Shown piece by piece: positions 1-4,190 of a DNA stretch of 6,123 nucleotides; the first letter of the stretch is position 1, and each line of letters starts with the position of its first letter. This stretch comes from Rhodospirillales bacterium. Lineage in GTDB: Bacteria; Pseudomonadota; Alphaproteobacteria; UBA8366; JADFVY01. The stretch covers positions 1 through 6,123 of the forward strand of contig JAHELM010000169.1 of NCBI GenBank assembly GCA_024644185.1. Reading direction: 5' to 3'. Below the pieces are notes generated by a model that saw only the letters and a program-made list of their open reading frames with translations, searched no databases and was not told the origin of the DNA. A program made the position numbers and the translations under genes.

Positions 1-273
1 ATGGCCTTCGTTTACGATGCAGCCGGGGATTTCGACATCCGGGTGAACGCCGACACGGTGATCTGGCAACGAATCGAGCCGGGCCATTGGGACGAACAGT
101 GCCGGGAACTGATTGCCGAGCATGTGCGGCAGACCCAATCGCGCTGGGCCGACCAGATCCTGCGCAACTGGGAACGCGAGCGCGGGCGGTTCTGGCAGGT
201 CGTGCCGAAGGAAATGCTGAGCCGCCTGGAATATCCGGTGTCGCGGGGCGCCGCCGCCGCGAAGACAGCCTGA
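1..273 (+). CDS. gltB: Glutamate synthase (NADPH) large subunit, C-terminal fragment
   Basis: The frame is open at the left edge, so only the last 90 residues are present; the ATG at position 1 is an internal methionine, not a start. GltB makes glutamate from 2-oxoglutarate and glutamine-derived ammonia in the cytoplasm, working with the small subunit GltD. The fragment fits the extreme end of the C-terminal beta-helix (GXGXG) domain and the tail after it: MAFVYDAAGDFDIRVN matches the family's G-G-x-A-(F/Y)-V-x-D stretch. LIAEHVRQTQSRWADQILRNW matches the conserved helix (in E. coli, LITEHVQHTGS...EILANW), and FWQVVPKEML is the usual closing segment. The frame ends at TGA 271-273, followed 11 bp later by a strong hairpin. 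Catalytic and FMN or Fe-S parts lie outside the window. Family confidence is high, from remembered homologue sequences. Confidence 0.9.
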   Translation: MAFVYDAAGDFDIRVNADTVIWQRIEPGHWDEQCRELIAEHVRQTQSRWADQILRNWERERGRFWQVVPKEMLSRLEYPVSRGAAAAKTA

Positions 274-284
274 CGACGGGCAAA

Positions 285-331
285 AAGCCGATCCCCTGCC
301 GCGCCTGCGGACTGGCGCGGCAGGGGGGCTT
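285..331 (+). terminator. GC-rich hairpin after gltB: intrinsic-like terminator or attenuator
   Basis: A perfect 13-bp stem (293-305 with 314-326) closes an 8-nt loop (306-313). The stem continues as AAGCC (285-289) paired with GGCTT (327-331) across a 3-nt bulge (290-292). An A run (282-286) precedes it, but after it there are only two T residues followed by GCCTGT, so the U-tract is poor. It sits 11 bp after the gltB stop and ends 8 nt before the fzlA Shine-Dalgarno sequence. It probably ends or attenuates gltB transcription. Some read-through into fzlA is possible. Confidence 0.7.
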
Positions 332-350
332 GCCTGTATAAGGGTTGCCC

Positions 351-1019
351 ATGCGGACACTCCTTCACCTCTGGCTTTCCCCCTATTGCCGCAAGATCCG
401 GGTCGCGCTGGCCACCAAGGGCCTCGACTTCGAGATGCAGGTCGAAAAGGCGTGGGAGCGGCGACCGGAATTCCTGGCCATGAACCCCGCCGGCAGCGTG
501 CCGGTGCTGATCGACGAGGATGGCACGATCCTGGCCGATCACATGGCCATTACCGAGTATCTCGAGGAAATCCATCCGGCGATTCCCCTGCTGGGCGCCG
601 ACCCGCGGGCACGCGCCGAGACGCGGCGGCTGATCGGCTGGTTCGACGAGAAATTCGCCCGCGAAGTGACGGCCAATCTGGTCGACGAGAAGATCATGAA
701 GCGTTTCCTCGGCCTCGGTCAGCCCAATTCGGCGGCAATCCGCGCCGGTCAGGTCAATATTCACCACCACATGGCCTATATCGGCTGGCTGTGCGAGCGC
801 CGGAAATGGCTGGCGGGCGAGGAGTTTTCGCTGGCCGACATCGCGGCCGCGGCGCATCTGTCCACCGTCGACTATGTCGGTGACGTGCCCTGGGAAGATC
901 ATCCGGGCGCCCGCGAGTGGTATGCCCGCGTGAAGTCGCGGCCGGCGTTCCGGCCGCTGCTGGCCGATCGCATCCCCGGCTGCCCGCCACCCAAACACTA
1001 CGCCGATCTGGATTTCTGA
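351..1019 (+). CDS. fzlA: FzlA-like glutathione S-transferase-fold division protein
   Basis: A 222-residue GST-fold protein. The N-terminal thioredoxin-like domain (about 1-76) has S10-P-Y-C13 where GSTs keep their catalytic Ser/Cys, and a cis-proline in GSVP (P51). The helical C-terminal domain contains LADIAAAAHL (161-170), the family's N-capping region. The sequence resembles Caulobacter FzlA, an FtsZ-binding protein that controls filament curvature and constriction: W-x-RR-x-(E/D)-FL near residues 35-42, WFDEKFAREVT (97-107), YIGWLCERR-x-WLAG (143-156), VKSRPAFRPLLADR (194-207) and the terminal HYADLDF. The Glu-Ser pair that usually binds glutathione is replaced by His64-Met65, which suggests a structural rather than enzymatic role. 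ATG 351 is chosen because AAGGG (340-344) lies 6 nt upstream; the in-frame TTG at 345 overlaps that site. It is probably co-transcribed with the CDF gene 7 bp downstream. Alternative: an ordinary GST. Confidence 0.8.
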   Translation: MRTLLHLWLSPYCRKIRVALATKGLDFEMQVEKAWERRPEFLAMNPAGSVPVLIDEDGTILADHMAITEYLEEIHPAIPLLGADPRARAETRRLIGWFDEKFAREVTANLVDEKIMKRFLGLGQPNSAAIRAGQVNIHHHMAYIGWLCERRKWLAGEEFSLADIAAAAHLSTVDYVGDVPWEDHPGAREWYARVKSRPAFRPLLADRIPGCPPPKHYADLDF

Positions 1020-1026
1020 GGCACCG

Positions 1027-1956
1027 ATGGCCAGCGCCGGATCGAAAAAAGTCATCTATGCGGCCATGCTCGGCAATTCGCTGATCGCCGTCACCAAATT
1101 CGCCGCCGGCGCCTTCACCGGGTCGTCGGCCATGCTCAGCGAGGCTGTCCATTCGCTGGTGGACACCGGCAACCAGTGGCTGCTGCTTTACGGTATTGCG
1201 CGATCGCAGCGACCGGCGGATTCGCGGCACCCCTTCGGCTACGGCATGGAGCTGTATTTCTGGTCCTTCGTCGTCGCCATTCTGATCTTCGGCCTGGGCG
1301 CCGGCATTTCCTTTTACGAAGGGGCGCAACGCATCCTGCATCCGCACCCGATGTCCGACGCCTGGGTGAATTATGGCGTGCTCGGCCTCGCCATCCTGTT
1401 CGAAGGGGCATCCTGGTGGGTCGCGTTCCGGGAGTTCAGCCAGATCAAGGGCGGCCGCGGGATCATCGAGGAGGTTCGGCGCAGCAAGGATCCCACCGTG
1501 TTCACCGTTCTGTTCGAGGATACCGCGGCGATGCTGGGGCTGGTCGTGGCGCTGATCGGCATCGCCGCATCGCAGCTGCTGGAGATGCCGGCGCTGGACG
1601 GCGTCGCCGCCGTGATCATCGGCGCCATCCTGGCGGGCACGGCGGGATTTCTGGCCTATGAATGCAAGGGATTGCTGATTGGCGAGGGGGCAAGCCCGGC
1701 GGTGGTGAACGGCATCCGCCGCATCGCCCGCGAGCAGGCCGGCGTCAAGGCGATCAACGAGGTCCTTACCATGCATCTGGGCCCGCGCGACGTGCTGGCC
1801 AATCTCAGCCTGGATTTCAACGACGGGATCGCTGCGGGCGACGTGGAAACCGCAATCTCCAGCCTCGAACAGGCGATCAAGTCCGCCTATCCCGAAGTGA
1901 CGCGGGTCTTCATCGAGGCGCAGAGCACCGCGGGGCACCGCGACGCGCGCCGGTAA
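1027..1956 (+). CDS. Cation diffusion facilitator (CDF) family transporter, ZnT9/SLC30A9-like
   Basis: A 309-residue inner-membrane protein, expected to export a divalent metal (Zn, Mn, Co or Fe) in exchange for protons. Six hydrophobic segments lie at about 9-30, 35-57, 77-98, 113-134, 157-180 and 188-212, followed by a cytoplasmic ferredoxin-like domain (about 222-300). The second helix keeps the metal-site pair H42-x3-D46 in SEAVHSLVD, and the CDF loop HPFGYG is at 68-73. In the fifth helix the usual His-x3-Asp is absent: the Asp position is D165, preceded by E164, and the His position is valine (V161). The E-D arrangement and the preceding RRSKDPTVFTVLFED are typical of the SLC30A9-like branch, so the metal cannot be guessed from YiiP rules. 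The gene follows fzlA by 7 bp; TGAGG (1017-1021), overlapping the fzlA stop, supplies its Shine-Dalgarno sequence, implying an operon with translational coupling. Confidence 0.88.
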   Translation: MASAGSKKVIYAAMLGNSLIAVTKFAAGAFTGSSAMLSEAVHSLVDTGNQWLLLYGIARSQRPADSRHPFGYGMELYFWSFVVAILIFGLGAGISFYEGAQRILHPHPMSDAWVNYGVLGLAILFEGASWWVAFREFSQIKGGRGIIEEVRRSKDPTVFTVLFEDTAAMLGLVVALIGIAASQLLEMPALDGVAAVIIGAILAGTAGFLAYECKGLLIGEGASPAVVNGIRRIAREQAGVKAINEVLTMHLGPRDVLANLSLDFNDGIAAGDVETAISSLEQAIKSAYPEVTRVFIEAQSTAGHRDARR

Positions 1957-1971
1957 TGCGGGCGCGCGACG
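1941..1971 (+). terminator. Hairpin spanning the CDF stop codon, possible U-less terminator
   Basis: CGCGCGCC (1944-1951) pairs perfectly with GGCGCGCG (1961-1968) around a 9-nt loop that contains the TAA stop (1954-1956). Two more pairs (1941/1971 and 1942/1970) continue past one A-A mismatch. There is no T tract on either side. Its place in the 24-bp gap between the CDF stop and the convergent small-gene stop (1981) fits a transcript-end structure for one or both strands, but GC-rich DNA forms such stems by chance. Confidence 0.35.
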
Positions 1972-1980
1972 AATGCCGGC

Positions 1981-2124
1981 TCAGCTCTCTTCGCCAGCCC
2001 TGGTGTTTTCGACCGTATAGTATACGTGACGATCCTGGCGCGACCGATGCCGGTAGGAGATCAAAATACCGTACAGGACGATGAACAGGACGATCGAGAA
2101 CAACAGCAGGAATACGTCGACCAT
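1981..2124 (-). CDS. Small single-span membrane protein, 47 aa (unknown function)
   Basis: I do not recognise a family. The ORF starts at ATG (complement 2122-2124) and ends at TGA (complement 1981-1983). The product has two clear parts: a hydrophobic helix (about 3-23, VFLLLFSIVLFIVLYGILISY) and a polar tail (about 24-47) starting RHRSRQDRH and ending in acidic AGEES. The positive-inside rule predicts a C-terminal tail in the cytoplasm. A full GGAGG (complement 2134-2138) lies 9 nt upstream of this ATG, which rules out the longer in-frame start near 2172. It is convergent with the CDF gene (24-bp gap) and 90 bp downstream of a second tiny membrane ORF on the same strand. Its upstream region carries a box shared with that ORF. 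A type I toxin-like peptide, a small accessory subunit or a stress-induced membrane protein would all fit; nothing in the sequence decides. Confidence 0.6.
   Translation of the reverse strand: MVDVFLLLFSIVLFIVLYGILISYRHRSRQDRHVYYTVENTRAGEES
2014..2026. repeat. 13-nt perfect AT-rich palindrome
   Basis: CGTATA-G-TATACG is a perfect odd-length inverted repeat inside the coding region of the 47-aa ORF (codons for V34-Y35-Y36-T37). It could be a small operator-like site, or chance from the VYYT codons. Confidence 0.4.
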
Positions 2125-2133
2125 GACATCCAA

Positions 2134-2138
2134 CCTCC
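2134..2138 (-). promoter_or_regulatory. Shine-Dalgarno sequence of the 47-aa ORF
   Basis: On the minus strand this reads GGAGG, a full anti-16S match, 9 nt before the ATG at 2124. It is the main evidence that this small ORF is translated and fixes its start. An overlapping out-of-frame ATG (complement 2127-2129) lies 5 nt upstream of the chosen one. Confidence 0.65.
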
Positions 2139-2180
2139 GTCTGGTTTCGGGGTACACGGTCCGTCCAGCCAAGCATGGAG

Positions 2181-2194
2181 CCTAAACGTTAACA
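2181..2194. promoter_or_regulatory. Shared upstream box, copy 1 (CC-N-AAACGTTAACA)
   Basis: Plus strand reads CCTAAACGTTAACA. The same 14-mer with one change (G for T at position 3) recurs at 2443-2456. This copy ends 59 nt upstream of the 47-aa ORF start codon. It contains two overlapping palindromes, AACGTT and GTTAAC. GTTAAC resembles half of an alphaproteobacterial CtrA site (TTAA-N7-TTAA), but the second half is missing. The factor that binds it, if any, is unknown. Confidence 0.45.
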
Positions 2195-2214
2195 TTCCCC
2201 TGCCGGGATTGCGG

Positions 2215-2343
2215 CTATTTGGCGACGACCCGCTGCCGGGCCTCTTCCCGCCGCCGCGCCTCGCCACCCCGGCGCGCCGTCAGCACCATGTTCACGCCGA
2301 TGAACATCGCCACCAGAACCGCAAGAAATACTAGCTCTTTCAT
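2215..2343 (-). CDS. Small single-span membrane protein, 42 aa (unknown function)
   Basis: No family recognised. The ORF starts at ATG (complement 2341-2343) and ends at TAG (complement 2215-2217). Residues 4-22 form one hydrophobic helix (LVFLAVLVAMFIGVNMVLT). Residues 24-38 are a very charged, probably helical stretch rich in Arg and Glu, and the protein ends VVAK. The basic tail predicts a cytoplasmic C-terminus. AGGGG (complement 2350-2354) lies 6 nt before the ATG. A leader of about 100 nt separates it from the box at 2443-2456; the leader holds a 7-bp hairpin and an A7 run. The 47-aa ORF follows 90 bp downstream on the same strand with the same plan (N-terminal span, charged tail) but no obvious sequence similarity. 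A third-position preference for G/C (most codons) supports coding. The role is unknown; a small regulator or stabiliser of a membrane complex is one possibility. Confidence 0.6.
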   Translation of the reverse strand: MKELVFLAVLVAMFIGVNMVLTARRGGEARRREEARQRVVAK

Positions 2344-2349
2344 GAGTTT

Positions 2350-2354
2350 CCCCT
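2350..2354 (-). promoter_or_regulatory. Shine-Dalgarno sequence of the 42-aa ORF
   Basis: Reads AGGGG on the minus strand with a 6-nt spacer to the ATG at 2343. It supports translation of this tiny ORF, which has no other in-frame start nearby with such a site. Confidence 0.6.
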
Positions 2355-2391
2355 ATGGTCTGTCTCGAATCTCGATTTCTTTTTTTGGGGT

Positions 2392-2411
2392 CGGGCGACC
2401 CTGATCGCCCG
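2392..2411. other. 7-bp hairpin in the leader of the 42-aa ORF
   Basis: CGGGCGA (2392-2398) pairs with TCGCCCG (2405-2411) around a 6-nt loop. On the minus strand it is followed by CCCC and an A7 run (complement 2380-2386). This is not a terminator on either strand, because the T run precedes the stem on the plus strand and is an A run on the minus strand. It would fold in the 5' leader of the small-protein transcript. Confidence 0.4.
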
Positions 2412-2428
2412 TCCATGAAACTAGCCTA

Positions 2429-2437
2429 TGGTATAGT
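2429..2437 (+). promoter_or_regulatory. Candidate extended -10 promoter for the SDR gene
   Basis: TG-G-TATAGT is an extended -10 element with one mismatch to TATAAT. No good -35 lies 17-18 bp upstream, which an extended -10 can tolerate. It predicts a start point near 2444, giving a leader of about 48 nt and placing the box at 2443-2456 at the transcription start. It is also compatible with a divergent minus-strand promoter in the same AT-rich patch. Seen by eye only. Confidence 0.35.
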
Positions 2438-2442
2438 TCTGA

Positions 2443-2456
2443 CCGAAACGTTAACA
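2443..2456. promoter_or_regulatory. Shared upstream box, copy 2 (CC-N-AAACGTTAACA)
   Basis: Plus strand reads CCGAAACGTTAACA, identical to copy 1 at 2181-2194 except at the third base. It lies 102 nt upstream of the 42-aa ORF (minus strand) and 35 nt upstream of the SDR gene start (plus strand). It could serve either or both transcripts, as an operator overlapping the predicted SDR start point or as an upstream site for the small-protein genes. Confidence 0.45.
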
Positions 2457-2491
2457 CCGGCGCGACACGCCGCCGCGGGAGATTTCCACCC

Positions 2492-3358
2492 ATGACCGGA
2501 CGGCTGTTCTGCTTCGGGCTCGGCTACACGGCGCTGGCGCTGGCGGAGCGTCTGGCGGCGGAAGGCTGGCGCATCGCCGGCACCGTGCGCGACGCCGATA
2601 CCCGCAACGCCCTGACGGCGCGCGGCTGGGAAGTCTTCGCCTTCGACCGCGACCGGCCGCTGGCCGATGCCGCCGGCGCACTGGCCGGCACCTCGCATCT
2701 TTTGTCCTCGGTGCCGCCGGACGGCGCCGGGGATTGCGTGCTCGACCTGCTTGGGACGGCAATCGCCGGAATCCGGGGCCTGCGCTGGGCGGGATACCTG
2801 TCGACCACCGGCGTCTATGGCGATCACGGCGGTGGCATGGTCGACGAGTCGACGCCCCGCGACCCGGCATCGGAACGGGGACGCCGCCGGGTGGAGGCCG
2901 AGGATGGCTGGCTGTCGCTGTGGCGCGACCATGGCGTTCCGGTTCATCTGTTCCGGCTGGCCGGTATCTACGGGCCCGGGCGCAACGCGCTGGAAACCGT
3001 GCGCCAGGGCCGGGCCCGGCGCATCCGCCGGCCGGGCCAGGTGTTCGGCCGCATTCACCGCGACGACATCGTGTCGGTGCTGCTGGCGTCCATGGCGAAA
3101 CCGAATCCGGGTGCCGCCTACAACGTCGCCGACGACGAACCGGCGCCGCCGGACGAGGTGATCGCCCATGCCTGTTCCCTGCTGGGAGTGCCCGCGCCAC
3201 CGGTCGAGGATTTCGATGCGGTCGCCGACACGCTGTCGCCGATGGCGCGCAGCTTCTATGGCGAAAGCAAGCGGGTGTCGAACCGGCGCATCAAGGAAGA
3301 CCTTGGCGTTCGGCTCCGCTATCCCGATTATCGCGAAGGCCTCAAGGCACTGCTGTAA
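2492..3358 (+). CDS. SDR-fold NAD(P)-dependent epimerase/dehydratase family protein (YeeZ-like)
   Basis: A 288-residue protein with an extended-SDR Rossmann fold, predicted cytoplasmic. The N-terminal nucleotide-binding turn is GLGYTA (9-14), a compact version of GxxGxxG. STTGVYGDHGG (104-114) covers the SDR active-site strand, with S104/T105 and Y109. RLAGIYGPGRN (155-165) and RIHRDD (187-192) are typical of this branch, as is the ending SKRVSNRRIKEDLG...YPDYREGL. The classical catalytic Tyr-x3-Lys is not visible; the expected place reads RGRRRVEAE (129-137). It may bind NAD(P) without classical dehydrogenase chemistry, and no substrate can be inferred. GGGAG (2477-2481) lies 10 nt before ATG 2492. 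From memory, homologues often sit near queG and fzlA in alphaproteobacteria; here queG is absent from the window. Its 3' end overlaps the opposing hydrolase gene by 17 bp. Confidence 0.82.
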   Translation: MTGRLFCFGLGYTALALAERLAAEGWRIAGTVRDADTRNALTARGWEVFAFDRDRPLADAAGALAGTSHLLSSVPPDGAGDCVLDLLGTAIAGIRGLRWAGYLSTTGVYGDHGGGMVDESTPRDPASERGRRRVEAEDGWLSLWRDHGVPVHLFRLAGIYGPGRNALETVRQGRARRIRRPGQVFGRIHRDDIVSVLLASMAKPNPGAAYNVADDEPAPPDEVIAHACSLLGVPAPPVEDFDAVADTLSPMARSFYGESKRVSNRRIKEDLGVRLRYPDYREGLKALL

Positions 3359-4088
3359 GCCCGGCCACGTCGCGCACAGCATCCGTCAGCCGGGCCAGAT
3401 TGGCCGGATCGGACAGGCGATGGTCGCCGTTCTTGATCAGCGTCACCACGATATCGGCCGAGGTCAGGGCGGCGGCGGTCCGGGTCGCCAATTCCCAGGG
3501 CACGGTTGCGTCGGCCATGCCGTGCAGGATGCGTACCGGCCCGGCGAAGGGAATGGCACCGCCCAGCAGCAGATGGTTACGCCCTTCCTCCACCAGGGTC
3601 CGCGTGATCTCGTCGGGCTCGTCGGAATACTCCGAAGCACGACGCCAGATGCCGTCGCGCAGCAACGTCGCGCGGGCGGGCCCCGGCATCCGGTTCCAGA
3701 TCAGCTCTTCGGTAAAATCCGTGGCGGGCGCGACCAGCACCAGGCCGCGCACGCGCTCCGGCCGGGCCATCGCCAGCAGCAGGGAGATCCAGCCGCCCAT
3801 CGACGAGCCGACGACGATCATGGGTCCCGCCGTCGCCCGGTCCAGCACGTGCAGGGCATCGTCCCGCCAGCCGCCGATGGTTCCGTCGGTGAAGGCTCCC
3901 GGCGAGGCACCGTGCCCGCGATAGTCGAAACGGGTGCAGGCCAGGCCGGCCTGGGCGGCCCAGGCATCAAGGGCCACCGCCTTGCTTCCGGTCATATCCG
4001 ACCGGAAACCGCCGCAAAACAGGATGCCGGGGCCATTCCCAGGCCGGTGGCGAACAGCGATTCGGAAATCATTCGATACGTGAGTCAT
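3342..4088 (-). CDS. Alpha/beta hydrolase, ABHD10-like serine esterase or thioesterase
   Basis: A 248-residue alpha/beta hydrolase with no signal peptide, so probably cytoplasmic. The oxyanion segment is FCGGFRSDM (24-32), close to the HGFRSDM of ABHD10-type (depalmitoylase/carboxylesterase) enzymes. RFDYRGHGASPGAFTDGTI (53-71) is characteristic of the same branch. The nucleophile elbow is G94-S-S96-M-G98, giving Ser96; the acid is probably D193 (HGMADATVP) and the base H223 (NGDHRLS). The first oxyanion-loop residue is Cys25 instead of the usual His. The substrate is unknown; small acyl esters or thioesters are plausible. ATG at 4088 is chosen because it fits the family's N-terminus, but there is no good Shine-Dalgarno sequence; a GTG six codons upstream is the alternative. 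The frame stays open far upstream, opposite the glycosyltransferase, which is a GC effect. It is divergent from the GT4 gene (102-bp gap) and convergent with the SDR gene. Confidence 0.85.
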   Translation of the reverse strand: MTHVSNDFRIAVRHRPGNGPGILFCGGFRSDMTGSKAVALDAWAAQAGLACTRFDYRGHGASPGAFTDGTIGGWRDDALHVLDRATAGPMIVVGSSMGGWISLLLAMARPERVRGLVLVAPATDFTEELIWNRMPGPARATLLRDGIWRRASEYSDEPDEITRTLVEEGRNHLLLGGAIPFAGPVRILHGMADATVPWELATRTAAALTSADIVVTLIKNGDHRLSDPANLARLTDAVRDVAGLTAVP

Positions 4089-4190
4089 TGAAAAGATTGC
4101 GCCCACTTGGTATGTCCGGTGCGGCAGCGGGACGCTCCGACGCCCCTGGGAGACATTCGCGACAAAATGGCAAATCAACCGGAAGCTAAC
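4089..4190. other. Divergent intergenic region between hydrolase and GT4
   Basis: These 102 bp must hold both promoters unless the true starts lie further out. I see no convincing -35/-10 pair on either strand. The best partial elements are TTGCGC near 4098 on the plus strand and TTGATT near 4180 on the minus strand, each lacking a good partner. A GANTC methylation site (4082-4086) touches the hydrolase start codon. Confidence 0.4.
4181..4185 (+). promoter_or_regulatory. Shine-Dalgarno sequence deciding the GT4 start
   Basis: GGAAG with a 5-nt spacer to ATG 4191. The other in-frame ATG (4167) has only GGGAG at 4148-4152, 14 nt away, and a further GTG-type start at 4107 has none, so 4191 is preferred. 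Confidence 0.55.

Noticed and set aside
754..1938. Minus-strand 394-codon open frame opposite fzlA and the CDF gene
   Set aside because: No recognisable motif; it mirrors the codon pattern of two well-supported plus-strand genes. The similar frame at 12-1055 is rejected for the same reason.
2189..2416. Minus-strand 75-codon frame overlapping the 42-aa ORF in another frame
   Set aside because: Gly/Arg-rich without structure and without a good Shine-Dalgarno sequence; the 42-codon frame has both a membrane helix and a ribosome site.
2443..2456. Box as a full CtrA site or an EcfG-type (GGAAC/CGTT) promoter
   Set aside because: The second TTAA at 7-nt spacing is missing for CtrA, and no GGAAC lies 16-17 nt upstream of CGTT on either strand.
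2426..3382. Minus-strand 318-codon open frame opposite the SDR gene
   Set aside because: Composition is typical of antisense shadow (Arg, His, Gln, Ala rich) and the plus strand has a clear SDR protein.
3359..3395. Inverted repeat GCCCGGC / GCCGGGC just after the SDR stop as a terminator
   Set aside because: Only 7 bp with a 23-nt loop, inside the opposing hydrolase coding region and with no T tract; common by chance at this GC content.
4107..4190. GTG start at 4107 or ATG at 4167 for the GT4 gene
   Set aside because: Neither has a Shine-Dalgarno sequence at proper spacing, and the extra residues do not look like a GT4 N-terminus; GGAAG before 4191 is better placed.
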